Shown here piece by piece: positions 1 through 6,076 of a stretch of 8,068 bases of DNA. How positions within the stretch are numbered: position 1 is the stretch's first letter; the number at the start of each line of letters is the position of its first letter. A program made the position numbers and the translations under genes. The DNA is taken from contig JAIUMT010000135.1 of the NCBI GenBank assembly GCA_022565415.1, positions 1 through 8,068 of the forward strand, given 5' to 3'. The stretch comes from Balneolales bacterium. Its GTDB lineage: Bacteria; Bacteroidota; Rhodothermia; Balneolales; HLUCCA01. Below the pieces are notes generated by a model. The model had not been told where the DNA came from and did not search any database. It was given only the letters and a program-made list of their open reading frames with translations.

Positions 1-2
1 GA

Positions 3-128
3 GCAAGTCTTGAAATGGCTCCGATCGTGGCCGAAATAATGGCCAAAGAGCTTGGCAAAGACGAGGCTTGGATAAACTCACAGCTCGAAGAATACAAAGC
101 TGTAACGAAGAATTACATCTTGGAATAA
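3..128 (+). CDS. glpD: Glycerol-3-phosphate dehydrogenase, C-terminal fragment (5' end outside window)
   Basis: Only the last 41 codons are present, read in frame from position 3 to the TAA at 126-128. The peptide contains PIVAEIMAKELGKDEAW followed by an acidic and aromatic tail ending NYILE. This matches the C-terminal helical domain of FAD-dependent aerobic glycerol-3-phosphate dehydrogenases, where a similar VAEIMAKELGKDEAW stretch precedes the end of the protein. The enzyme oxidises sn-glycerol-3-phosphate to dihydroxyacetone phosphate at the cytoplasmic membrane and passes electrons to quinone. The catalytic and FAD-binding parts lie outside the window, so identity rests on this tail plus the presence of glpK and glpF further along on the same strand. 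A stem-loop and an intrinsic terminator follow immediately, so this transcript ends before the minus-strand genes. Confidence 0.85.
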   Translation, partial: ASLEMAPIVAEIMAKELGKDEAWINSQLEEYKAVTKNYILE

Positions 129-129
129 T

Positions 130-160
130 TCATGTTCCTAGCGATATGATTGGAACATGA
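130..160 (+). other. Stem-loop just after the glpD stop codon
   Basis: Nine base pairs (130-138 with 152-160, arms TCATGTTCC and GGAACATGA) enclose a 13-nt loop. The hairpin starts one base after the glpD stop codon. It has no T-run behind it, so alone it is not a classical terminator. It could protect the 3' end of the mRNA or act with the terminator at 174-221. Confidence 0.55.
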
Positions 161-173
161 CCAAAGAATCGAG

Positions 174-221
174 GTGACGGTTGGTTGATTGCGTAAGCGT
201 CGATCGGCCGTCACTTTTTTT
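174..221 (+). terminator. Rho-independent terminator of glpD
   Basis: GTGACGG (174-180) pairs perfectly with CCGTCAC (208-214). The stem can continue inward through several G-U and Watson-Crick pairs (181-189 with 199-207). Seven T residues follow at 215-221. This is a strong intrinsic terminator for + strand transcription coming from glpD. The remaining 157 bases up to the rdgB stop (222-378) contain no convincing gene. The only structure noted there is a weak ACGAAA/TTTCGT inverted repeat (277-282, 296-301). Confidence 0.85.
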
Positions 222-378
222 ATGAGGCCGACAAAATCGTGTCTAAATCGCGGCAATTAGTGATGTTGGAACAACTACGAAATGCGGGCACGGATTTTCG
301 TGTTATACGAGCCATTTTGTATCCCTAATTCCTACTGCAGGCGCTTGGAGCAAATAAAAACGAGTTACAAACTAAACT

Positions 379-984
379 TTATGTCAAAAAGTCGAGCAAA
401 GCCTGAACCGCGCGACCCCGATGACTAATCGCATTTTTCGTCGTCGAATCCATTTCAGCGAATGTTTGCTGATGACCCTTAGGCAAAAATACAGGATCAT
501 ATCCGAATCCGCCCTCTCCTCGTAAATTTCGGGTGATCTGCCCTTCGCAAACCCCCTCAAACACGTGCTCCCCCTCATCCGAAACCATTGCAATTACGGT
601 TCTGAATCGAGCGCTTCGAATTACCGTCTGAAATTGCCGTCGTTCGTGCCGATCCAAATCGAACATAAGCCGCTCCACATTCTGGGCGTATGTTGCATTC
701 TCGCCGGCGTATCGGGCTGAGTACACCCCCGGAGCTCCGCCAAGGGCGTCGACTTCGAGTCCGGTGTCATCAGCCAGACTTGGCAATCCTGTCATTTCGA
801 AGGTGTAGCGGGCTTTTTTAAGCGCATTGGCTTCTAACGTATCACCATCCTCCACAACCTCTTGAAGATCGGCGAATTCAAAGGCAGAACGCAGGTCAAA
901 TCCGGCGTTTGCCAGCACAGCCTGAAGTTCAGCAAGTTTGTGTTTGTTCTTCGTGGCCAGGACGATGGTTTTACGCTCTGTCAT
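379..984 (-). CDS. rdgB: XTP/dITP diphosphatase (non-canonical purine NTP pyrophosphatase, RdgB/HAM1 family)
   Basis: This 201-residue cytoplasmic enzyme hydrolyses dITP, ITP and XTP to the monophosphate and pyrophosphate, keeping deaminated purines out of DNA and RNA. Family motifs appear in order: ATKNKHKLAEL near residues 10-20 (substrate-binding TxNxxK), VEDGDTLEANALKKA around 44-58, LADDTGLEVDALGGAPGVYSA at 70-90 (metal-binding acidic residues), GEGGFGYDPVF at 157-167, TFAEM at 174-178, and SHRGRA at 187-192. Length is normal for the family. The ATG at 984 places the TxNxxK motif at the expected distance. The gene starts 5 nt after the stop of the upstream kinase, so the two are almost certainly cotranscribed. 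No strong Shine-Dalgarno is visible (a GGGA lies about 13 nt upstream), which fits translational coupling. A small oddity is a repeated FxTVI at residues 118-122 and 127-131. Identification is firm. Confidence 0.95.
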   Translation of the reverse strand: MTERKTIVLATKNKHKLAELQAVLANAGFDLRSAFEFADLQEVVEDGDTLEANALKKARYTFEMTGLPSLADDTGLEVDALGGAPGVYSARYAGENATYAQNVERLMFDLDRHERRQFQTVIRSARFRTVIAMVSDEGEHVFEGVCEGQITRNLRGEGGFGYDPVFLPKGHQQTFAEMDSTTKNAISHRGRAVQALLDFLT

Positions 985-989
985 GTGAT

Positions 990-1907
990 TTATGCGTGTC
1001 CCGGAATTTCGCTGAGTTCTTTAAATGCTTCGTAGCGAACGCGTACGGCGTCTTCGGCGAGGTCTATGAGTCGCTCTGGACCGATTTTTTCTACGCAGAA
1101 GCTGGCCATTACAGAGCCGTAAATTACTGCACGGCGCATGTTCTCTGGACTCAAATCGTCGGAGTTTGCCAACCAACCCACGAATCCGCCCATGAACGTA
1201 TCGCCAGCGCCAGTCGGATCAAAAATATCGAGTACAGGAAAAGCCGGAGCGGAGAAAATTTCATTGCCAGTGAACAACAAAGCCCCGTGCTCACCTTTCT
1301 TGATGATAAGCGTATCCGGACCCATATCTCGAATGATTGCAGCGGCCTTCACTAGGTTAGGCTCACCGGAAAGTTCACGTGCTTCGGAATCGTTAATGAT
1401 GAGAACATCCACCCTTTCGAGTGTTTTAATCAAATCTTCGCGGGCGCCTTCAATCCAGAAATTCATGGTATCGCAAATTACCAGCTTTGGATTATCGACC
1501 TGGTCGAGGACCATAGATTGCAACGCCGGAGCTATGTTTCCAAGACAAACATAGTCGCTTTTGCGCAAGTTTGCGGGAATTTCAGGCTGAAACGTCTCGA
1601 AAACATTTAGCTGGGTGTCGAGTGTATCGCGGGAATTCAAATCGAAATGATACTTTCCGGCCCAAAAGAACGTCTTACCAGAATTGTCGATTTTGAGTCC
1701 GTCCAGGTTAATTCCTCGCTTACGCAGAATTTCGATATCACTCTCGGCAAAGTCGTTACCGACAACGCCAACCAGATTAACATCATCAGAAAAATAGGAA
1801 GAAGTGATAGACAAATAGGTCGCCGATCCGCCCAAAATGCGGTCGCGTTTGCCAAAAGGAGTTTCGATGCCATCGTATGCGACAGAACCAACTACGAGAA
1901 TGCTCAT
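990..1907 (-). CDS. PfkB/ribokinase-family sugar or nucleoside kinase
   Basis: The protein has 305 residues from the ATG at 1907, starting MSILVVGSVAYDG. The frame stays open upstream to 1964, but the added 19 residues do not resemble a kinase N-terminus, and GSVAYDG is the usual first strand of the fold. The N-terminal substrate motif is GGSATY (26-31). The C-terminal PfkB signature is DPTGAGDTF (230-238), containing the anion hole and the catalytic base Asp236. IIKKGEHGA (201-209) is the conserved strand and turn before it. The segment NSRDTLDTQLNVF (91-103) marks a widespread but poorly characterised PfkB subgroup that is usually annotated only as sugar kinase. The reaction is ATP-dependent phosphorylation of a hydroxymethyl group. 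The substrate cannot be read from sequence. Tight linkage to rdgB makes a nucleoside or nucleoside-derived sugar plausible. No Shine-Dalgarno is visible before the chosen ATG. Confidence 0.88.
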   Translation of the reverse strand: MSILVVGSVAYDGIETPFGKRDRILGGSATYLSITSSYFSDDVNLVGVVGNDFAESDIEILRKRGINLDGLKIDNSGKTFFWAGKYHFDLNSRDTLDTQLNVFETFQPEIPANLRKSDYVCLGNIAPALQSMVLDQVDNPKLVICDTMNFWIEGAREDLIKTLERVDVLIINDSEARELSGEPNLVKAAAIIRDMGPDTLIIKKGEHGALLFTGNEIFSAPAFPVLDIFDPTGAGDTFMGGFVGWLANSDDLSPENMRRAVIYGSVMASFCVEKIGPERLIDLAEDAVRVRYEAFKELSEIPGHA

Positions 1908-2040
1908 AAAAATAGTAACTAAAGTAAGTGGTGGATGCGGTCTTAATTGACACGCCGGAAGCAAGCAATCGGGTGTGAAAAAGACGCTTAATTATGCGCG
2001 TAAAAATAGGGAGGATTCCGGCCAAATGCAGACGGTAAAT

Positions 2041-2346
2041 TCACTCCAGCCAGCTACTCATAACCCGTTTGTAAGCAAGTAGTGCCATACGACCTTTATC
2101 AGATAGCGCCATGTACGTTTGCTCCCTGGTTCCGGCCTGAACCTTATTTACAAGAAGATAGCCTGCCTCTCTGAGTTGCTTTATTTGAATACTCAGGTTG
2201 CCGTCGCTGGCTTTTACCGCCAGTTTCAACGAACTGAAATCAACCTCGTCTGAATGATACAGTGCCGACATAATAGCCAACCGCAACCGGTTACCGAGTA
2301 GCTTATCGATCGACTTATAATCAAAATTTTTATAACCGGAGTTCAA
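2041..2346 (-). CDS. Small winged-helix transcriptional regulator (MarR/ArsR-like, single domain)
   Basis: This 101-residue protein is essentially one DNA-binding domain. SIDKLLGNRLRLAIMSALY (residues 12-30) is the typical first helix. Then come FSSLKLAVKASDGNLSIQIKQL (about 37-58), forming the helix-turn-helix with recognition helix near 47-60, and the wing AGTREQTYMALSDKGRMALLAY (71-92). This resembles the small 'winged helix DNA-binding domain' proteins of about 100 residues. There is no effector domain, metal-binding Cys pair or phosphorylation domain. The start codon is TTG at 2346. An in-frame stop lies at 2353-2355 and the first internal ATG (Met26) would remove part of helix 1, so TTG is the only sensible start. 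The gene is divergent from glpK and 133 nt upstream of the kinase gene in the same direction. It may control either side. The target and effector are unknown. Confidence 0.8.
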   Translation of the reverse strand: MNSGYKNFDYKSIDKLLGNRLRLAIMSALYHSDEVDFSSLKLAVKASDGNLSIQIKQLREAGYLLVNKVQAGTREQTYMALSDKGRMALLAYKRVMSSWLE

Positions 2347-2382
2347 GGGTTCTTAACTATGTACAGATGTTGATGTTTGGGT

Positions 2383-2393
2383 GTGCAATGCAC
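2383..2393. promoter_or_regulatory. GTGCA-A-TGCAC palindrome, candidate operator
   Basis: This is a perfect 5+1+5 inverted repeat, 37-47 bases upstream of the TTG start of the winged-helix regulator. A dyad of this size near an autoregulated winged-helix gene is a reasonable binding site. However, a single short palindrome can occur by chance and no second copy was found in the window. Confidence 0.3.
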
Positions 2394-2485
2394 TGCCAAT
2401 GACGTCGTAAATCTAATCATTTTTACCACTTTTTTACCGACCCGACCCGTTTTATTTGATTGGAGCAAATGGACAGGGTTTTAAG

Positions 2486-2551
2486 TAATTGTAAAATCGA
2501 CATTTTTTTTCCCAAAGTACTTTTATTTAAGTGTTCTAATTGTTTAATTGT
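2486..2551. repeat. Three copies of TAATTGT upstream of glpK
   Basis: Exact heptamers TAATTGT lie at 2486-2492, 2537-2543 and 2545-2551. The last two are 8 nt apart and lie about 110 bases before the glpK ATG. They may be half-sites for a regulator. The region is AT-rich, so chance occurrence is not excluded. Confidence 0.3.
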
Positions 2552-2657
2552 CTATACAACTGAAACCGCTTTTCTAAAGCATCAGATTCATTACCTGTCG
2601 TTTTAAATAACACTTCCTCAAAAAATATTAAAACCTCTCATTAACCAAGGATCTAGT

Positions 2658-4154
2658 ATGGAAAAATATATTTTAGCTCTCGATCAGGGTACAACAAGTT
2701 CCAGAGCCATTCTCTTTAACAAACAAGGCGAAATCGTGTCGGTGGCTCAGAAAGAATTTCGACAAATTTATCCCAAAGCCGGATGGGTTGAGCACGACGC
2801 CCAGGAAATTTGGTCAACCCAGGCCGGAGTTGCCGCCGAAGTCGTTGCGTCTATGGGAGCAAATGGCAAAAATCTGGCTGCAATCGGAATTACGAATCAG
2901 CGCGAGACCACGGTAGTATGGGAACGTGAAACTGGTAAGCCAATCCATAATGCCATCGTTTGGCAAGATCGCCGCACAGCTGAATACTGCGATGAACTTC
3001 GAAAGCAAGGACACGCCGACAAAATTCAGCAAAAAACCGGCCTCGTGGTCGATGCCTACTTCTCGGGCACCAAAGTAAAATGGATTCTGGACAATGTTGA
3101 AGGCGCCAGAGATCGAGCAAAAAAAGGCGAATTATGCTTCGGAACCATCGATTCCTGGGTTGTCTGGAACCTGACTCGCGGTGATTTGCACATCACGGAT
3201 GTTTCCAATGCTTCCAGAACCATGCTTTTCAATATAAATACCATGCAATGGGATGATGAAATCCTAAAAATCATGGATATTCCCGCCGAAATGCTCCCTG
3301 AAGTGAAGCAATCGAGTGAAATCTACGGAAACACCAAAACAACCATTTTTGCCAGCAAAATACCTATCGCAGGAATTGCCGGTGACCAGCAAGCCGCTCT
3401 TTTTGGTCAGATGTGCACCAAGCCGGGAATGGTAAAAAACACCTATGGAACGGGTTGTTTCATGCTGATGAATATTGGCGACAAACCCATCCCCTCCAAA
3501 AACAATCTATTAACCACAGTAGCCTGGAAAATCAACGGCAAGACGGAATACGCACTCGAAGGGTCCATTTTCATTGCGGGAGCTGTTGTGCAATGGTTGC
3601 GCGACGGACTCGGAGTAATTCGCGAATCACGCGACGTTGAGTATTTCGCGAATAAGGTCGAAGACAGTGACGGGGTTTACCTGGTACCAGCATTCGCCGG
3701 ACTCGGCGCACCATACTGGAATCAGTACGCTCGCGGAACCATGGTCGGAATCACCCGGGGTACCACTGCAGCACACCTGGCGCGTGCGGCTCAAGATTCC
3801 ATAGCGTATCAGACACTTGACGTGTTGGGGGCTATGAACGCCGACTCAGGCATCGACATCGCCGAACTTCGCGTTGATGGTGGTGCTACCGTGAACAACA
3901 CCCTCATGCAATTTCAAAGTGACATCCTCAAAGTCCCGGTCGCGCGTCCGAAAGTAACCGAAACTACTGCTTTAGGCGCCGCTTACCTGGCCGGACTCGC
4001 CGTTGGCTACTGGAAAAACATCGACGAAATCCAAAAACAATGGCAAATGGATCAGAAATTCAGTCCTGAAATGCCAAACGAGAAAGTCGATGAGCTTACC
4101 AAGGGCTGGAAACGCGCTGTAAACGCTGCTCGCGTCTGGGCCGACGACAGATAA
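2658..4154 (+). CDS. glpK: Glycerol kinase
   Basis: This is a full-length 498-residue FGGY-family kinase that converts glycerol and ATP to sn-glycerol-3-phosphate and ADP in the cytoplasm. [12 protein letters not shown] (9-20) is the phosphate-binding loop. The glycerol-binding residues of the E. coli enzyme are all present: Arg82-Glu83 in NQRETT, Tyr134 in DAYFSGTK, and Asp243 in [22 protein letters not shown] (261-269), [20 protein letters not shown] (300-319), [11 protein letters not shown] (344-354) and [16 protein letters not shown] (407-422) complete the fold. The ATG at 2658 has AAGG seven bases upstream. Two control features are absent: the GKGGTR-type loop that binds fructose-1,6-bisphosphate in E. 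coli, and the His phosphorylated by HPr in enterococcal enzymes, where Ile230 aligns in [12 protein letters not shown] (223-234). The gene is followed by glpF and a barrel protein on the same strand. The last codons overlap a small tandem duplication. Confidence 0.97.
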   Translation: MEKYILALDQGTTSSRAILFNKQGEIVSVAQKEFRQIYPKAGWVEHDAQEIWSTQAGVAAEVVASMGANGKNLAAIGITNQRETTVVWERETGKPIHNAIVWQDRRTAEYCDELRKQGHADKIQQKTGLVVDAYFSGTKVKWILDNVEGARDRAKKGELCFGTIDSWVVWNLTRGDLHITDVSNASRTMLFNINTMQWDDEILKIMDIPAEMLPEVKQSSEIYGNTKTTIFASKIPIAGIAGDQQAALFGQMCTKPGMVKNTYGTGCFMLMNIGDKPIPSKNNLLTTVAWKINGKTEYALEGSIFIAGAVVQWLRDGLGVIRESRDVEYFANKVEDSDGVYLVPAFAGLGAPYWNQYARGTMVGITRGTTAAHLARAAQDSIAYQTLDVLGAMNADSGIDIAELRVDGGATVNNTLMQFQSDILKVPVARPKVTETTALGAAYLAGLAVGYWKNIDEIQKQWQMDQKFSPEMPNEKVDELTKGWKRAVNAARVWADDR

Positions 4155-4174
4155 TCCGAGCCGACGACAGATAA
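4140..4174 (+). repeat. Tandem duplication at the glpK 3' end
   Basis: The 15-mer GCCGACGACAGATAA occurs at 4140-4154 and again at 4160-4174, a period of 20 bases. The first copy encodes the last residues ADDR and the stop codon, so the second is a non-coding echo just past the gene. The second copy also pairs with what follows (CCGACG at 4161-4166 with CGTCGG at 4176-4181) to form a small hairpin. This looks like a replication-slippage duplication. Confidence 0.75.
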
Positions 4175-4246
4175 ACGTCGGTAGTTAATAGCGCTGTGGG
4201 CAGATAATCAGTTCCGCAGACATGGCTATCACAAAGACTCGGCAAG

Positions 4247-4272
4247 TAGTTCAATCCGTCCGGATTCAACTA
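4247..4272 (+). other. Intergenic hairpin 1 between glpK and glpF
   Basis: The arms TAGTTCAATCCG (4247-4258) and CGGATTCAACTA (4261-4272) pair over 12 positions with one C-C mismatch and a very tight loop. No T-run follows, so it is not a typical intrinsic terminator. It lies in the 270-base glpK-glpF spacer (4155-4424), which contains no plausible gene. Confidence 0.55.
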
Positions 4273-4293
4273 ATCAACCCTGAACGTTTCTAA

Positions 4294-4320
4294 GCGACCG
4301 AACTTCACTACTTCGGTCGC
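4294..4320 (+). other. Intergenic hairpin 2 between glpK and glpF
   Basis: GCGACCGAA (4294-4302) and TTCGGTCGC (4312-4320) form a perfect 9-bp stem with a 9-nt loop. The tail ACTTCACTTTG has only a short T-run, so termination would be weak at best. ACTTCACT appears both at the loop edge (4302-4309) and just after the stem (4321-4328). It could be a partial terminator or a processing or stability element that sets the glpK:glpF ratio. Confidence 0.55.
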
Positions 4321-4411
4321 ACTTCACTTTGATGCAGAAGTAACCCGATACGTGCTTCTACCACCTCAACATCAATCCACTGTATCGGTTCAAACAATAT
4401 CTATAATAATT

Positions 4412-4415
4412 GGAG
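4412..4415 (+). promoter_or_regulatory. Shine-Dalgarno site GGAG that fixes the glpF start
   Basis: GGAG at 4412-4415 lies nine bases before the ATG at 4425. The reading frame is open from a TTG at 4410, but that codon overlaps this site, so initiation at 4425 is preferred. Confidence 0.75.
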
Positions 4416-4424
4416 ATTCATGAT

Positions 4425-5189
4425 ATGAGTCCTTTTTTAGGTGAATTTATTGGTACCGCCATCCTCATCCTGTTCGGTGGCGGAGTTGTCGCAAATGTTG
4501 TCCTTAACAAAACAAAGGGAAACAACAGCGGCTGGATTGTAATTACATTTGGTTGGGGAATGGCTGTTTTTACCGCAGTTTTCGTGGTTGGACAGTTCAG
4601 CGGAGCCCATATTAATCCCGCGGTTACAATTGGCCTTGCCACTGCCGGGATGTTCGACTGGGCAATGGTGCCGATGTACGTTGCAGCTCAGATGCTTGGC
4701 GCTGCCCTTGGAGCGTTGCTTGTGTGGTTATCATACAAAGATCACTTTGTTGCAACCGAAGACGGCCCTACTAAACTGGCAATCTTCTCAACCGGACCAG
4801 CAATCCGAAATTACGGTTCAAACCTGCTAACGGAGATCATCGGCACATTCATACTCGTTTTCGGAGTTTTCTACCTAACGGCACCCGGATTTATTTCCGA
4901 CAGCGGAGAAATGCTTTCTGTTATCGTAATTGATGGTCAGGAAGTCGGATTCGGGCTCGGAGCCCTTTCGGCCCTACCCGTCGGACTCCTCGTCCTCGCC
5001 ATTGGCCTGTCACTCGGCGGACCAACCGGCTACGCCATCAATCCAGCCCGTGACCTTGGTCCGCGTGTGATGCATGCCATTCTCCCCTTCCCTCACAAAG
5101 GAAGCAGCGATTGGGCATACTCATGGGTCCCCATCGTCGGTCCCATCATCGGAGCCGTTCTAGCAGCTCTAGCATTTATGGCCATCTAA
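4425..5189 (+). CDS. glpF: Glycerol uptake facilitator (aquaglyceroporin, MIP family)
   Basis: This 254-residue inner-membrane channel passes glycerol, and probably other small polyols, by facilitated diffusion. It has the MIP architecture of six hydrophobic spans and two half-helices carrying NPA boxes: SGAHINPAV with NPA at 64-66 and GYAINPARD with NPA at 206-208. Asp210 directly after NPAR is the hallmark of glycerol-conducting rather than water-only members. By alignment with E. coli GlpF, the selectivity filter W48/F200/R206 corresponds to Trp44, Tyr203 and Arg209, so the aromatic pair is kept with Phe replaced by Tyr. The start ATG at 4425 is supported by GGAG nine bases upstream. The protein ends soon after the last span, without the long hydrophilic tail of the E. 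coli protein. It lies between glpK and the barrel protein gene on the same strand. Confidence 0.95.
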   Translation: MSPFLGEFIGTAILILFGGGVVANVVLNKTKGNNSGWIVITFGWGMAVFTAVFVVGQFSGAHINPAVTIGLATAGMFDWAMVPMYVAAQMLGAALGALLVWLSYKDHFVATEDGPTKLAIFSTGPAIRNYGSNLLTEIIGTFILVFGVFYLTAPGFISDSGEMLSVIVIDGQEVGFGLGALSALPVGLLVLAIGLSLGGPTGYAINPARDLGPRVMHAILPFPHKGSSDWAYSWVPIVGPIIGAVLAALAFMAI

Positions 5190-5199
5190 ACCGGGCATC

Positions 5200-5230
5200 G
5201 CAGGTCAGACACTTGCATTGTATGACCTGC
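5200..5230 (+). other. Intergenic hairpin between glpF and the barrel protein gene
   Basis: GCAGGTCA (5200-5207) pairs perfectly with TGACCTGC (5223-5230). After one G-A mismatch the stem continues with ACA/TGT around a 7-nt loop. The downstream bases (ACCCTTCG) are not T-rich, so read-through into the next gene is expected. It may stabilise the upstream mRNA end or mark a processing site. Confidence 0.55.
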
Positions 5231-5258
5231 ACCCTTCGCCCACAACCATTTTTCTATC

Positions 5259-5262
5259 GGAG
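5259..5262 (+). promoter_or_regulatory. Shine-Dalgarno site GGAG for the barrel protein
   Basis: GGAG at 5259-5262 lies seven bases before the ATG at 5270. The frame is open back to 5111 inside glpF, but that extension is basic and Ser-rich and would bury the signal peptide. Start at 5270 is clearly better. Confidence 0.8.
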
Positions 5263-5269
5263 AAAACTC

Positions 5270-6001
5270 ATGCAAAAATATCTCTTAATTATATCTGCTG
5301 TTCTGATGTTGCTTCTATTAGTACCACCTCAGCAGGCACAGGCCCAAAACGAACTCACATTCGACACGGGCGTTAACATCACCAGTCGATTCATCTATCG
5401 CGGAGTGGAACTGGGATCATCTCCACACATCCAAACAGCTCTCGGAATCAATAAAGGTAATTTCAGCGTGTATGGCTGGGGTTCGTACAGCCTTGGTTTC
5501 GACGACGCCTCCTATAAAGAAGTCAAATTCTGGGCAAATTATACCATTTTAGCGGATGGATTCAGCATTACGCCCCAAATCGAAAACCATTACAACGCCA
5601 ATCAGGATTTGTTCGATTTTGATGAAGACACCTCCACACATGTATTTCAGGCCTCGGTCAGATTTGCAATGGATGCCGAGGTTGCCCCGGATATCGTGAT
5701 TGGTTACACATTTTGGGGAGGTCCGGCGAACACGCTTTACTCCGAAGCCGGACTAAACTTCGGATTTGGCGACTACAGCATGCGCACATTTTTGTCCACG
5801 CAAGTTGCCCCGGATGCCACCATTGGGAATCCCGGATTTGTGGATGATGGGTACGTAGACAACTTCGTCGTGAATCAAATTGGCATAACTGGCTCCAGAA
5901 CGATGGAAATTACCGATAGATTCTCCATTCCACTAGGAGTAGGACTCATCGTGAACCCGAAATCAGAGCGAATATTTGTAATTGCTACCGTTTCGTTTTA
6001 A
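5270..6001 (+). CDS. Putative outer-membrane beta-barrel porin, TorF/Gcw_chp-like
   Basis: The protein has 243 residues. The N-terminus is a classical signal peptide: MQK, a hydrophobic run YLLIISAVLMLLLLV, then QQAQAQ with likely cleavage after Ala25 (AQA before QN). The mature part is rich in alternating aromatic and polar strands typical of a barrel, such as NITSRFIYRGVELGSSPHIQ (37-56), FSVYGWGSYSLGF (65-77) and EVKFWANYTIL (84-94). It ends VIATVSF; a terminal Phe is the usual signal for the outer-membrane assembly machinery. SRFIYRGVELG with a following SPHIQ resembles the start of TorF/Gcw_chp putative porins, whose function is largely undefined; that assignment is moderate. It follows glpF by 80 bases on the same strand and precedes a strong terminator, suggesting cotranscription. 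A role in passing glycerol or related small polyols across the outer membrane is inferred from context only. Confidence 0.75.
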   Translation: MQKYLLIISAVLMLLLLVPPQQAQAQNELTFDTGVNITSRFIYRGVELGSSPHIQTALGINKGNFSVYGWGSYSLGFDDASYKEVKFWANYTILADGFSITPQIENHYNANQDLFDFDEDTSTHVFQASVRFAMDAEVAPDIVIGYTFWGGPANTLYSEAGLNFGFGDYSMRTFLSTQVAPDATIGNPGFVDDGYVDNFVVNQIGITGSRTMEITDRFSIPLGVGLIVNPKSERIFVIATVSF

Positions 6002-6031
6002 CATCGGCATCAGAATACGCATCGCTTTATT

Positions 6032-6076
6032 AAGCCTGTTGCAGCACCCAAATGTTGTAGCAGGCTTTTATATTTT
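6032..6076 (+). terminator. Rho-independent terminator closing the glpK-glpF-porin unit
   Basis: A 15-bp stem pairs 6032-6046 (AAGCCTGTTGCAGCA) with 6053-6067, with three G-U pairs, around the loop CCCAAA. It is followed by a T-rich tail to 6076. It starts 31 bases after the barrel protein's stop codon. This is the strongest terminator in the window and separates the glycerol genes from ptsI. Confidence 0.9.

Larger units (their letters stand above)
2347..2657. promoter_or_regulatory. Divergent intergenic region between the regulator and glpK
   Basis: These 311 AT-rich bases contain no plausible gene. They must hold the promoter of the minus-strand regulator operon and that of glpK. I could not identify a convincing -35/-10 pair or a Bacteroidota-type TAnnTTTG box. 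Features seen are an 11-bp palindrome near the regulator (2383-2393), an ATTTG/CAAAT inverted repeat (2455-2459, 2466-2470), an eight-T run around 2503-2510, and three copies of TAATTGT (2486, 2537, 2545). The glpK Shine-Dalgarno AAGG at 2647-2650 sits seven bases before the ATG. Confidence 0.6.

Noticed and set aside
277..301. Terminator for rdgB on the minus strand
   Set aside because: The ACGAAA/TTTCGT arms are short and AT-rich, the loop is 13 nt, and no T-run follows on the minus strand.
909..1355. 148-residue + strand reading frame across the rdgB/kinase junction
   Set aside because: It is antisense to two firmly identified genes, with composition typical of a shadow frame.
1908..1964. 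N-terminal extension of the PfkB kinase beginning MLPACQLRPH
   Set aside because: The extra 19 residues do not fit the family, whose first strand starts at MSILVVGSVAYDG. The start at 1907 gives the usual length.
4402..4407. TATAAT as a -10 box for a glpF promoter
   Set aside because: It lies only 18 bases before the ATG, so transcription would begin inside the Shine-Dalgarno site, and no -35 box was seen.
5111..5269. Long N-terminal extension of the barrel protein overlapping glpF
   Set aside because: It is basic and Ser/His-rich, would place the signal peptide internally, and is out of frame with a certain gene. A good Shine-Dalgarno supports the ATG at 5270.
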